Source of the DNA: Paracoccus yibinensis
GTDB taxonomy: Bacteria > Pseudomonadota > Alphaproteobacteria > Rhodobacterales > Rhodobacteraceae
Length of the DNA: 64,000 nucleotides
Assembly (NCBI RefSeq): GCF_030846195.1
Contig: NZ_JAVCWH010000010.1
Coordinates: 1-64,000, forward strand
Direction: 5' to 3'
The position numbers and the translations under genes are program-made. The notes under the pieces were generated by a model. The model was not told the origin of the DNA, searched no databases, and worked only from the letters and a program-made list of their open reading frames with translations. This document shows, piece by piece, positions 44,440 to 52,592 of the stretch (the stretch's first letter is position 1; the number at the start of each line of letters is the position of its first letter).

Positions 44440-44968
44440 TCTCCGCCTCCCTGAACTCGGCAAACAGCCGGATGCCGCGCCGACGCTGCTCGTCCACCAC
44501 CGCCCGCAGATAGGAGCGCATCTCCGGCAAGGCCTGCCGCAAGGCACTGAGCGCCGCCCAGTGCTCGGGACGTGGATCGATCCGGCCCTGGCCCGCCGCC
44601 AGGGCGATCGCGTTCACGGCGACGCCGATCCCGTGCAGCTCGGCCCGGATCGCCTCCAGCCCGGCGGCTGTGGCCGGCTCCGCCTCCAGCATCCCCGAGG
44701 CAGAGCGCACCAGGGCGCGGAGCGCATCCGAGTTCGAGCCGAGGCCATGGCACGCCTTCAGGGTCTCGAGCGCCTCCCTCTCGGCAGGCGACAGCCGCGC
44801 CGAGACGGGCTTGCCCTCCGTGGTGGCGGTCTCCCGGCTGCGCCGAGGCTGGCTGGTACCCGGCGTCGCGGCCGGCTTGGATTGGCGGCGCGGCTTCGCG
44901 GTCAACCGCCCATCATCGCCAGGGCGCGCTGTGTCTGCCGGGGGCGGGGTCGTGTCTCGAAGGGCCAT
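44420..44968 (-). CDS. Relaxosome accessory protein, MobC/VirD1-like
   Basis: A 182-residue protein with a basic, disordered N-terminal half and a helical C-terminal half. The segment PVSARLSPAEREALETLKAC resembles the ribbon-helix-helix start of mobilisation accessory proteins, and EAIRAELHGIGVAVNAIALA resembles the MobC helix. Such proteins bind near oriT and help the relaxase. AGGAGCG precedes ATG 44968. It is directly upstream of, and overlaps, the relaxase gene. Confidence 0.72.
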   Translation of the reverse strand: MALRDTTPPPADTARPGDDGRLTAKPRRQSKPAATPGTSQPRRSRETATTEGKPVSARLSPAEREALETLKACHGLGSNSDALRALVRSASGMLEAEPATAAGLEAIRAELHGIGVAVNAIALAAGQGRIDPRPEHWAALSALRQALPEMRSYLRAVVDEQRRRGIRLFAEFREAENGGPRG

Positions 44969-45529
44969 GGGCGCTCCTGTCCACTGGTGTAGACATCGCG
45001 CATTTCCTGCCATGCCTACACCCTTTTCAGCATGCCACAATTTACGGGATCTGTCACGGGTTTTGTCCCGCACAGAGAGGAGATCACCCCCACACCGTCA
45101 GGAGCGTCTGACAGCTTCTCAGGAGGTCGTCCGCCCGATGGCTTGGTCACGGCCGAGGCCGACCTAAGCTGCGCTTCTCGGCTTCGCCGCTCGACCTGAC
45201 CGCACTGCTCTACCCCGGCGGGTCCCTGCTGAACAGAGGGCTCGGGCAATAGGTCACAGCGGGTGAGCCGCAGCCTCCAGGAGCCATTGCTAAAGAGCAC
45301 TGCCCCCCTGCCCGAAAGAACAACTATCTCCTGAGGCCCGACGCAGACATAAAGGTCTTATCAGCCGAGCGGGTGTGTGTGGTTGGTTTCAGAGTGTTCC
45401 CGCCCGGCTGAGAGATCCCCCATCCGTGAGGCGTGGTGCCATCGGTGTCGGAGGCGGGAAAGATCTCCGGGACCCTTTCGTGAAGCACGGGCGCGCCTTC
45501 GCCTGGGTCCTTGTTATCGGGATCCGCTG
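44969..45529. other. Upstream region of relaxase operon; candidate oriT/operator
   Basis: No gene is recognised in this 560-bp gap. It holds two inverted repeats close to the relaxase operon: GGTGTAG (44986-44992) with CTACACC (45016-45022), and GTCAG (45097-45101) with CTGAC (45108-45112) around a 6-base spacer. Origins of transfer usually lie beside the relaxase genes and have such repeats near the nick site. No known nick consensus was recognised, so this is only a candidate region. Confidence 0.4.
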
Positions 45530-45811
45530 TTACGTCCTGTTGTCCGACAGGGTGCTGGCCCGGCGGGGCGGTGGTGCCTTTCTGATCCGCGTCCGGATGA
45601 AGGGTGCGGCGCGCTTGCGGCCGGGTCCTTCAAGCTCCAGGATGAGCGTCTCCAATTCGCCGATCTGCTTTCTGATCCGATCGATCGTCTCCTCACGCTC
45701 TTGGCTGGACATTGGCAGCCGACCGATGTTGGCCCGACACAGCATCACGGCCGTGTTGGCCGCCGACAGGTTGGCCTGCAAGGCGCTGTAGGTGGTGATC
45801 CGGTAGCTCAT
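45530..45811 (-). CDS. Hypothetical protein, helical
   Basis: A 93-residue protein: MSYRITTYSALQANLSAANT, then MSSQEREETIDRIRKQIGEL, then an arginine-rich tail. AGAGG lies about 8 nt upstream of the ATG. The middle is likely a coiled coil. No family is recognised; it may bind nucleic acid because of its basic tail, which is a guess. Confidence 0.5.
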   Translation of the reverse strand: MSYRITTYSALQANLSAANTAVMLCRANIGRLPMSSQEREETIDRIRKQIGELETLILELEGPGRKRAAPFIRTRIRKAPPPRRASTLSDNRT

Positions 45812-45951
45812 GCCCGATCCTCTTATGCGCTATTTGCATAAGGCAGACCCGGTTAAGGAGCCGTTAAGAGGACCGGATGGTGCCGACCGATCTTGTGAAG
45901 AGGTCCGCACCCGCAGCACGTTTGCGGCAGGGCGGCGACCGCCTCGTCGTC

Positions 45952-46158
45952 TCAGACGGCCTGCAGATCGACCGCGCTTGTCTTGCCGTTGCGGCCGGTT
46001 TCCAGCTCAAAGGAGACTTTCTGCCCATCCCGCAGCGTGTCCAGTCCGGCGCGCTGAACGGCCGTGATATGGACAAACACATCCCCGCCTCCGGCCTCCG
46101 GCTCAATGAAGCCATATCCCTTGTCGGTGTTGAACCACTTGACTGTCCCGCGCGCCAT
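45952..46158 (-). CDS. Cold-shock domain protein
   Basis: A 68-residue CspA-family protein with both RNA-binding motifs: KGYGFIEP (RNP1, about 14-21) and DVFVHI (RNP2, about 28-33). The start MARGTVKWF at 46158 is standard. CSPs bind single-stranded RNA and DNA. It stands alone on the element, between the hypothetical gene and the divergent DUF1330 gene. Confidence 0.9.
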   Translation of the reverse strand: MARGTVKWFNTDKGYGFIEPEAGGGDVFVHITAVQRAGLDTLRDGQKVSFELETGRNGKTSAVDLQAV

Positions 46159-46474
46159 TGTCCCTCTCCGCTGCACAACAAGACCTTGCTTGGCATAGCG
46201 CTCAGCCGCGCAGCAAGAGATTTCTGATCGGGGGCCGGCAGAGCAAACCTGCTGCGGCCACGTCCGAGGCGACGGCTCGGCCGGGCCCGGGGGACTGCAC
46301 GCGTTGCACAGGCGACAGGCGGGACGGACCTGTCCCTATTCTGCGAGGACCCTATCTCCAAGCCGTCGTCGTCACACTGCGGGAACGGGTCATGGGGCAG
46401 TGTGCGATTGAGCATCTCGCCGGTCGCGTTGTGCTCGCGTCTTCCCTATGCTGGGCGCAAAGCAAGGAAGGGCC
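46159..46474. other. Divergent intergenic region (cspA-like / DUF1330)
   Basis: A 316-bp gap between two divergently read genes, so it should carry promoters for both and a leader for the cold-shock gene. No clear promoter could be fixed by eye. Confidence 0.4.
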
Positions 46475-46795
46475 ATGATCATGACGAAGGGCTATTGGGT
46501 CGCATTTGCCGATGTGACCGACCCGGAGGGCTACAAGGATTACATCGCAGAGAACGGCAAGGCCTTTCGCAAGTATGGCGGGCGTTTCCTGACGCGCGGC
46601 TCCAAGAGCGAGGTCTCGGAAGGCAACCCCCGCTCCCGCGTGGTGGTGATCGAGTTTCCGAGCCTTGATGCAGCCGTGGCCTGCTATGCCTCACCCGAAT
46701 ATGAGGAGGCCATGCGGCTCAGAGCGGGCAAGGCCATCATGGACCTGGCGATCGTGCCCGGATACGAAGGACAACAGCCGGACGAGACGGCCTGA
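46475..46795 (+). CDS. DUF1330 family protein
   Basis: A 106-residue protein of the DUF1330 family (dimeric alpha/beta-barrel fold): GYWVAFADVTDPEGYKDYIA at the start, KYGGRFLTRG in the middle and VVVIEFPSLDAAVACYASPE followed by YEEAMRLR. Function of the family is unknown. AAGGAAGG precedes ATG 46475; the frame upstream of it is not conserved-looking. Confidence 0.85.
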   Translation: MIMTKGYWVAFADVTDPEGYKDYIAENGKAFRKYGGRFLTRGSKSEVSEGNPRSRVVVIEFPSLDAAVACYASPEYEEAMRLRAGKAIMDLAIVPGYEGQQPDETA

Positions 46796-46869
46796 CCGGA
46801 GTGAACGGGAAGCAGCACGCCCTGTTAGATCTTCGGGCGGCCCCTCGTCTCGAAGCCGCCCATGCGAGA

Positions 46870-47352
46870 TCAATATTCGTCGGGCAGACAGACGGTGAGG
46901 ATGCGGATCGTCTGCTCCGGATCGCTTTCCACCTCCGGTCCCATCAGCCCGTCGGTGTCGTAAAGGTCGATCTTCCAGTAGATGCGCACGGTCTCGTCTC
47001 CGTGCGGCACATCCGGCATGCCGAAGCTGCGGACGCCATCGGTGCCATGATCGTCCATGACCGCCGCGTCGGTGCGCACCCGGTCGAGGGCCGCGTCCAC
47101 GAAGTCAGGGCCCCGGGCAACGATCCCGCGCGTCACGACCACCCTGCCGCGCAGAGTCTCGCCCTGCCATTCGGTCTGCCCAAGGGCCGCCCGGAAGGCG
47201 TCGTTCTGCGCCCCGATGATCCGCGCCTCGGCCAATGCGGCCTCGTAGCGGTCGAGATCGAAGACCGGCCCCGCGCAATGGCGGCAAGCGTCTGGACGGA
47301 TGCCTGCCGTGATCTGGGTGGCCTCGCAGGAGATGCATTGATAGCGCGTCAT
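46870..47352 (-). CDS. DUF3768 family protein
   Basis: A 160-residue protein. The N-terminus holds a CxxC pair motif (CISCEATQ and CRHC), suggesting a small zinc ribbon. The body matches what I recall as DUF3768: IIGAQNDAFRAAL near residues 45-57, VVVTRGIVARG, and MDDHGTDGVRSFGMPDV-like motif near 100-115. The family is found on alphaproteobacterial plasmids and integrative elements; function unknown. GAAGGAGGG precedes the start. The zinc ribbon fused in front is less usual. Confidence 0.72.
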   Translation of the reverse strand: MTRYQCISCEATQITAGIRPDACRHCAGPVFDLDRYEAALAEARIIGAQNDAFRAALGQTEWQGETLRGRVVVTRGIVARGPDFVDAALDRVRTDAAVMDDHGTDGVRSFGMPDVPHGDETVRIYWKIDLYDTDGLMGPEVESDPEQTIRILTVCLPDEY

Positions 47353-47820
47353 GAGAAAACCCTCCTTCTGATCTGGCGATCACCTCACGGCCTTGCTCTT
47401 CTTCAAGAATGGGAGCGGGCCAGGAAGGCGAGCCGCGCCCCCGGCGCGTCTCACCTTCCTGGGCTGCCTCCCGGCGAGGGCGGGAGGGGGGCCCGGCAAC
47501 TGGAAAATCAAGCCCCAAGGGTCGGGGGCCCCGTCTGCACAAGCCGCCGCTTGGCGGCGCGGAAGATGGGGGTGCCCCCTTGGGGCGCCGCATTTTGCGG
47601 TTGACGGGGGAACCGGCGGTTCCCCTCTTCCTTCCCTTCCGGCCCCGGTGCGGGTCCGGCGCTGCGCCATCCTGCAGGGGGCGTTCGGCTCGTCCGAATC
47701 CCCCCTGCACGGCGCTCCACGCGCCACCGGAGCTTTTCCGGACCACACGCCGCAGAGCGGCGCAGCAGGCTGCGTCCGACAACGAAGCCGTGGCAGGCAG
47801 AGGGCTGTAGAGAACGGCGC
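47353..47820. other. Hairpin-rich non-coding region between DUF3768 and DUF2493 genes
   Basis: A 468-bp GC-rich gap with no gene but many inverted repeats. The largest is 47420-47462 (9-bp arms CCAGGAAGG/CCTTCCTGG with further pairing inside). Others are GCCGCC/GGCGGC (47543-47558), GGTGCCCC/GGGGCGCC (47571-47589), GGGGAACC/GGTTCCCC (47607-47625), GCAGGGGG/CCCCCTGC with an inner TTCGG/CCGAA (47674-47708), and CCGGA/TCCGG (47727-47741). It may be a structured RNA, the leader of the DUF3768 gene on the minus strand, or a single-strand DNA signal. Confidence 0.6.
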
Positions 47821-48756
47821 TTACGCGCCGCACTCGATCTTCATCACCGGGATGCCCAGCTTGCGGGCCTTGTCAGCCAGGTTCTCCTGGATGCCGGTGC
47901 CGGGGAAGACCAGGACACCGACCGGCAGGACATCGAGCAGCGCGTCATTGCGCTTGAAGGGTGCGGCCTTGCCGTGCCTCGTCCAGTCGGGACGGAAGGC
48001 GATCTGGGGCACCTTGCGGTGATCGGCCCAGCGGGATGCAATGAGTTCCGCGCCCTTGGGTGAGCCGCCATGCAGGAGCACCATGTCGGGGTGCTTGGCA
48101 TGGACCTGATCGAGCCTGGCCCAGATCAGCCGGTGGTCGTTGAAGTCCGCGCCGCCGGTCAGGGCCACCTTTGGCCCGGCAGGCAGCATCACCTCGGTCT
48201 CGGCCCGGCGCTTGGCGGCCAGAAAGTCGCGGCTGTCGATCATCGCCGCCGTGAGATGGCGGTGGCTGACCATCGAGCCGGTGCGTGGCCGCCAGGCACT
48301 GCCGGTGTGGTGCTCGAAGGCCTCGGTGGCGAGGTCGCGGAAGAGCTCCATGCCGGCGCGCCGTTCGATCAGGGTCTGCCCTTCGGCCGTGAGGCGCTCG
48401 AGCTCAACCGACTTCACCTCGCTGCCGTCCTGCTCGCGCTGCAGGCGGCGCTGCGCCAGTTCGTTGCTGTCGAGTTCGCGCTCGACGCGGGCCGCGGCAC
48501 GGTGGAAGAGATTGACGGTGCCCCAGAGCAGTTCCTCGAGATCGGGCTCGAGCCGGGTGTCACTGAGGCTCGCCACCAGGGCGTCGAAGATGTCGGACAC
48601 GGCGCTGGAGACGGTATCGGCCTCGGGCAGCGGCCGGGGATCAGGCTCGTCCTGAAAGGGGCGCCAGCCGTAAAGCTGGAGTTCGGTCAGGACGTGGTCG
48701 GTCTGGGAGGCGGTATGGACCGGCTCGGGGGCCTGGTCGTCGGGATCCTGTGTCAT
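47821..48756 (-). CDS. DUF2493 (SLOG/YspA-like) protein
   Basis: A 311-residue protein. The C-terminal part (about 190-311) is the DUF2493 domain: PKVALTGGADFNDHRLIWAR, VLLHGGSPKGAELIASRWAD and VLVFPGTGIQENLADKARKL. This belongs to the SLOG superfamily of nucleotide-binding folds related to DprA/LOG. The N-terminal helical part (about 20-180) is typical of versions on alphaproteobacterial mobile elements. Function unknown. Start MTQDPDD at 48756 has GAAGGAG upstream; the frame further upstream is low-complexity. Confidence 0.82.
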   Translation of the reverse strand: MTQDPDDQAPEPVHTASQTDHVLTELQLYGWRPFQDEPDPRPLPEADTVSSAVSDIFDALVASLSDTRLEPDLEELLWGTVNLFHRAAARVERELDSNELAQRRLQREQDGSEVKSVELERLTAEGQTLIERRAGMELFRDLATEAFEHHTGSAWRPRTGSMVSHRHLTAAMIDSRDFLAAKRRAETEVMLPAGPKVALTGGADFNDHRLIWARLDQVHAKHPDMVLLHGGSPKGAELIASRWADHRKVPQIAFRPDWTRHGKAAPFKRNDALLDVLPVGVLVFPGTGIQENLADKARKLGIPVMKIECGA

Positions 48757-49084
48757 CGCGTTCTCCTTCGATGGGGCGGGGCGCGCGTTTCTCGCGGCCT
48801 TCGCGGGCATCGCAGCGCACGGGCGGGCCGGACGGGCAGCCCTCGCGCCTCGCGAGGGCCTTGATGGCCAAGGCCGGCTATTTTGCTTCGCGATGCAAAG
48901 CGTCCGCAGGACGCGGCGGAAAATAGTCGGCCGCCGCCATTGCCCGGCCGATCCGGCTGTGCGCCGATTGCCCTCCTCGAAGGCCTGGAACGCGGATCTC
49001 CGCGCGTGAAGGAGAGGTGACCGGGACAGGGAGGGACCCGGCCAAAGGGCAGAGGCTGGCACCCCTGCACCCCCGAGCCTGCCC
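48757..49084 (-). promoter_or_regulatory. Structured 5' leader of the DUF2493 gene
   Basis: A 328-bp gap. At 48872-48932 a 13-position outer stem (GGCCGGCTATTTT with AAAATAGTCGGCC, one G-T position) encloses a short hairpin and a perfect GCGTCC/GGACGC hairpin (48900-48914), so a three-way junction can form. Other perfect hairpins are CCCTCGCG/CGCGAGGG (48840-48858), GGCCTT/AAGGCC (48858-48875) and CGCGGA/TCCGCG (48991-49004). As minus-strand RNA these precede the DUF2493 start by about 80-250 nt. Confidence 0.5.
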
Positions 49085-50128
49085 TCACCCCTTCAGGAAA
49101 CGGTGCCGGTCGTCAGGATGCAGCGCGTCCTTCAGCGCCGCTTGCAGGGCTTGCAGCCCGAAGTGCCGCAGGTCGTCATTGAAGTCGCCTCCGACGGGCA
49201 CAAGGGCAATCGCCTCGATGCCGAGGCTGGCCGCTCGGGCCAGAAGGCTGTCGCGCGCTCTGTTGCCGGCGGGGTCACGGTCGCACAGGACATAAAGGCG
49301 GCGCAACGTGGGAGGGAAGAGCACGGCGGCAAGATGGGCGGCCGAGAGCGCAGCCAGCATCGGCATGCCGGGAAGTACCTGGCGCGGCGACAGCACAGTC
49401 TCGATGCCCTCGCCCACGGCCAGCACATCATCGGCTACTCCGAAGCGGACGCCGTGGCCGAGAAGCTCCCCCATGGCCCGGCGCGGCGTGGCGATCGGGG
49501 CCTTGTCCAACCCATCGGCGGCAAGCCAGGTGCGATGCGCGCCGGTCTGGCGGCCAGAAAGGTCGGTGACAGCGGCAATCATCGCCGGGCGGGCTTCGGG
49601 GCGCGCCTGCCCGTCCGGCCGGTAGTAGCACCGGGGGTGGAAGCGCAGCGCGCCCGTGGAGGAAAGGCAGGTGATTGCCCTGTTGGCCAGATAGGTTGCC
49701 GCGAGCGTGCCGCCGATCGGTTCGGCCATGGCGAAGAGCCGCCGTGCCGCCTGCCGCGAGCCGGGTGCCCGGCGAGATGTCCCGCCACCTGCTGTCTGGA
49801 CCGAGGCCGGATCGGAATGGGGAAGCGCAAGAAACCGGCGTGCCTCGGCAGCCACATCCTTGAAGTCGAGAAGGCCGGCCGCTTCGCGGATGAGGTCGAG
49901 CAGATCGCCGTGCTCGCCTGTGGCGGCATCGGACCAGCGGCCCGCAGCACCCCCGCCGGTTTCCGGGCCTGCCAAGCGCACGAACATCGAGCGGCCGGGG
50001 GTGTTTCTCACATCGCCCACCAGCCAATAGTTGCCGACACGATGGCCGGACGACAGGTAATGGCGGCAGACCGACTCGGCCTCCCGGCCAAGACGGATCG
50101 CCAGATCGGATGCGTCACGATGGGGCAT
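49085..50128 (-). CDS. Toprim-domain protein (DUF7146/primase-like)
   Basis: A 347-residue protein with an N-terminal helical/DUF7146 part (about 1-150) and a C-terminal Toprim domain. Toprim motifs are VLAVGEGIETVLS with the glutamate near 230 and LYVLCDRDPAGNRARDS with the DxD near 275-280. The set is typical of primase-like proteins on mobile elements that may prime plasmid or transferred-strand synthesis; no zinc finger is obvious. GGAGG precedes ATG 50128. Confidence 0.8.
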   Translation of the reverse strand: MPHRDASDLAIRLGREAESVCRHYLSSGHRVGNYWLVGDVRNTPGRSMFVRLAGPETGGGAAGRWSDAATGEHGDLLDLIREAAGLLDFKDVAAEARRFLALPHSDPASVQTAGGGTSRRAPGSRQAARRLFAMAEPIGGTLAATYLANRAITCLSSTGALRFHPRCYYRPDGQARPEARPAMIAAVTDLSGRQTGAHRTWLAADGLDKAPIATPRRAMGELLGHGVRFGVADDVLAVGEGIETVLSPRQVLPGMPMLAALSAAHLAAVLFPPTLRRLYVLCDRDPAGNRARDSLLARAASLGIEAIALVPVGGDFNDDLRHFGLQALQAALKDALHPDDRHRFLKG

Positions 50129-50504
50129 CAGAGGACCTCCTGTGTGCTGGGGTATCTGCCTCCTCCGGGGTCCGGACCGCGGACCCTCGGTCGCGGCGTT
50201 TTCCCGAGGGCGGAAAGACGAGCTCGCGGCACTCTCTCGACCGCATCGGCTCACCCCCTGCCCCGACCCCCCTCTGTCTTTGCCGGCCGTCTCCATCACC
50301 GCACCACGGCCGGGCGGCACACCCTCACAGCCTTCCCCGATGGCCATCCCCTGGTCTGCTGGCGGAAGCAGGGTCTTGGGCTTCAAGGGCACAGGTCGGC
50401 GACAAGTACCTGCAGTCATGTGACGAGGCGGCGTCCACCGTGACAGCGGATGGCGCCGGGCGCACAGCGCGCAAGGCGGTCAGACGGAAGCGTTGGCATG
50501 ACCC
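50129..50504 (-). promoter_or_regulatory. 5' leader of the Toprim gene with alternative hairpins
   Basis: In the 376-bp gap, CCCTCGG at 50184-50190 can pair with CCGAGGG at 50204-50210 or, as part of CGGACCCTCGG (50180-50190), with CCGGGGTCCG at 50165-50174. The two structures exclude each other. They lie 35-80 nt before the start codon on the minus strand. No gene is recognised here. Confidence 0.4.
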
Positions 50505-50747
50505 TCAGCGCTTTTTTGACGGGTGCACCATGCGCGTCGACTTGCGGCCGTAGTTCTTCACCGTCTCCCGCAGCGTCGCAATCTGGTCATCAATGGTGGG
50601 TGTGGACCGCAGACGCTCGATCTCGTTTTGGAGAGCGAGGCGCATGGCTTCCGTCTTGTCAACGCCAAGCATGTCCGCCAGGGTTTGCGCCAAGTCATCC
50701 ACGCGTTCATCGCGGATCGCGCTCTTGTCCGTCATCTGTTCCGCCAT
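50505..50747 (-). CDS. VapB-like antitoxin (Rv0623/PSK type), no toxin partner seen
   Basis: An 80-residue protein resembling PSK/VapB antitoxins: AQTLADMLGVDKTEAMRLAL (about 19-38), then NEIERLRSTPTIDDQI and a basic tail (KNYGRKSTRMVHPSKKR). In vapBC operons the PIN toxin gene follows at once; here the downstream stretch has no PIN-domain frame. Either the toxin has been lost or the protein is a lone regulator. Start 50747 or the internal ATG four codons later. Confidence 0.65.
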   Translation of the reverse strand: MAEQMTDKSAIRDERVDDLAQTLADMLGVDKTEAMRLALQNEIERLRSTPTIDDQIATLRETVKNYGRKSTRMVHPSKKR

Positions 50748-51187
50748 GTATGGGAGGCATAGTTGACTCGGTATGCACAGGAAAGTCTCTTCAGCAAGTC
50801 AGCGCCCGGATCACAGCCGCAGGTCTCGACCGGCAAGCTTTGATCCGACCCAAGTTTGGCCTTTGCCTTTCGCGGCAGCGGGGAAATAGCCGACCGGAAA
50901 TTGCCTTGGTCCTGCTCAATAGAGTGCGGCTCCATTTTGTTCAGTTTTGCGGCCCCGCTTCATGCGATTGCCAAACGCCGAATGTCTTGACAGGCAATCT
51001 TATAGTGAATGGGGCTATATAGCCGATGCATACTCTTTAATGGCAGGGTCTGCGATACGCCGTCCAAATGGAGCAAAATCCGTGCCAGCCATCTTTTGCA
51101 GGCTTGCCCACAATCCGAAAAGCTGGCTTTTCAGAATAGTCGTTGTGGCGTATCGAAGCGGCATAATCCGCAAAGAAAGGGCCGGCC
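50748..51187. other. Upstream region of the H-NS-like gene
   Basis: A 440-bp gap, more A+T-rich than its surroundings, without a recognised gene. It has two palindromes: GGCTATATAGCC (51013-51024) and GAAAAGCTGGCTTTTC (51117-51132). The second is 55 bp before the H-NS-like start. They could be operators or, for the second, an RNA hairpin. Confidence 0.45.
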
Positions 51188-51502
51188 ATGGATATCGACT
51201 ACAATACGCTGACATTGGAGCAGCTCAAGGAGATCAACCGCAAATCCGCGGCCGCGATCACGAGCTATGAAAGCCGCAGCCGCAAGGAAGCCATCACCAA
51301 GGCGACCGAGATCGCCAAGGCGGCGGGATTTGCCTCGCTGGAAGACATGGTGAGTGCAAAGCCCGCCCGCGCGGGAAAGGCCGAACCAAAATACCGTCAC
51401 CCGGAGAACCCCGATCTGACCTGGACCGGCCGCGGGCGAAAGCCCGGCTGGATCGCAGAGGCCTTGGAAGCCGGAAAGTCGCTCGCAGACCTCGCAATCT
51501 GA
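51188..51502 (+). CDS. H-NS-family nucleoid protein
   Basis: A 104-residue H-NS-like protein. An N-terminal oligomerisation helix (LTLEQLKEINRKSAAAITSY) and linker are followed by the C-terminal DNA-binding motif: KYRHPENPDLTWTGRGRKPG, near residues 67-86, then WIAEALEAGKSLADLAI. The TWxGRGRxP core is the minor-groove AT-hook-like loop of the family. On plasmids and integrative elements such proteins silence foreign or AT-rich genes and reduce fitness cost. GAAAGGGCC precedes the ATG. Confidence 0.88.
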   Translation: MDIDYNTLTLEQLKEINRKSAAAITSYESRSRKEAITKATEIAKAAGFASLEDMVSAKPARAGKAEPKYRHPENPDLTWTGRGRKPGWIAEALEAGKSLADLAI

Positions 51503-51860
51503 TAGAACAACGCTCTCCTCCCTATTCTGAGAGGGCGGCATTTTGTTTTCAGCGCCGTGCAAACATCATGAGACCTCCGGTTGCTTCAATCTCAGGCGGG
51601 TCTTCCCTGATCATCCCGGAATACCGGTCAGGGATTTGTCGAAATACGGCAGACCGCGCAAAAAATCCTTAAAAGGGACCGACGCAATTGCGGTTATTGC
51701 TGCGCGGACGTGGACCATCAGCCATTCGCGACCGGGAAACCCTGCTAACAGTCCAATCGGCACTGTGAGCCGGTGATCTCCTCCTGGCCCTCTTCTCTGC
51801 AGCCACAGCGCAGCCACCACGAAACAAGCGCCCCGCCGAAAGGCAGGGCGCTTGCAGGGA
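51503..51860. other. Intergenic region, no gene recognised
   Basis: A 358-bp stretch between the H-NS-like gene and klcA. Shortly after the H-NS-like stop, CTCTC (51511 onward) and GAGAG are followed by TTTTGTTTT (51541-51549), a weak terminator-like arrangement. The remainder shows nothing recognisable. Confidence 0.4.
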
Positions 51861-52283
51861 TCAGTCGATGGCCTGGAAAATCTCGCGGGCCTCGGGATGA
51901 TCCGCGGCATGGGCGTAAAGGCGGGCAAAGCCGTCCGAGAGTTCCGGAGCGTCATGGCGGAACGACAGATGCGAGAAGGCAAAGAGCGTGGCGATGATGC
52001 CGGCAGCATCGGCCGACACATCGCCCTCGTAGCCGTTGCCGTCCCAGACGAGGTGGAAGCGGGGCTTGCAGGTCGGGGCGAGATAAAGGGGCTCGCCTGC
52101 CCGCTCAAGGAAGTCCCACATGCCGCCGGTGTAGTCTGTCGGGCTCAGCCTTTCCATGAAGCCGAAGACGGTGTGCTCGCCGACGAGAAGAAGGCGGGCG
52201 CCGAACAGCCGGGGCAGAAAGCCCATGCGGCGCTCCTCGGGAACGGGCATGGCAGAGGAGAATGAGGGTGCGGTGAGGGTCAT
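51861..52283 (-). CDS. klcA: Antirestriction protein, KlcA/ArdB family
   Basis: A 140-residue protein of the KlcA/ArdB antirestriction family: RRMGFLPRLFGARLLLVGEH (about 18-37), FGFMERLSPTDYTGGMWDFL (about 40-59), then EPLYLAPT. These proteins protect incoming DNA from type I restriction without being DNA mimics. A GGAGATCTCC palindrome (52287-52296) includes the ribosome site, so base pairing might hide it. The gene stands among other establishment genes. Confidence 0.82.
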   Translation of the reverse strand: MTLTAPSFSSAMPVPEERRMGFLPRLFGARLLLVGEHTVFGFMERLSPTDYTGGMWDFLERAGEPLYLAPTCKPRFHLVWDGNGYEGDVSADAAGIIATLFAFSHLSFRHDAPELSDGFARLYAHAADHPEAREIFQAID

Positions 52284-52592
52284 GGCGGAGATCTCCGGTT
52301 ATGAGATACGGGGATGCGCCCGCCATGTCGCTCTCTAGCCCCGGCAGGCGCAGCCTTTCCCCGGCGACCCTCTGTCTCTCGTGACCCCAGGCCAGACCGC
52401 ACAGAGGACGTTACGGCTTGATGACCGCCTTCGGCTTTGCTGCTCGGGGGACGATGGATTGGGCCGTCAGGTTGCGTCCGGCGCTGACGAGCATGGACCA
52501 GCTTTTGAGCGCCGAATGCGCGACACGACCAAGCTGTCGCGGCATAGGGACGACGGGATGCGGGGCGGCCGTTGCCGCCCCGGCCCCCATCC
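52284..52592 (-). promoter_or_regulatory. 5' region of klcA
   Basis: No gene is recognised. The minus-strand leader carries a GAGAGACAGAGGGTCGCC start followed by a small AGGC/GCCT hairpin and the palindrome over the klcA ribosome site. It resembles the other leaders in style but is not clearly homologous to those of ardC and the parB-like gene. Confidence 0.35.

Noticed and set aside
47105..47833. 242-codon minus-strand frame covering the hairpin region
   Set aside because: Composition typical of random frames in GC-rich DNA, overlaps the DUF3768 gene, and the region is full of inverted repeats.
49103..50443. Long plus-strand frame opposite the Toprim gene
   Set aside because: Codon composition and residues are those of an antisense shadow; the minus-strand gene has clear Toprim motifs.
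50986..51006. TTGACA followed by TATAGT upstream of the H-NS-like gene as a sigma-70 promoter
   Set aside because: Spacing of 9 bases is far too short, and no -10 box stands at 16-18 bases.
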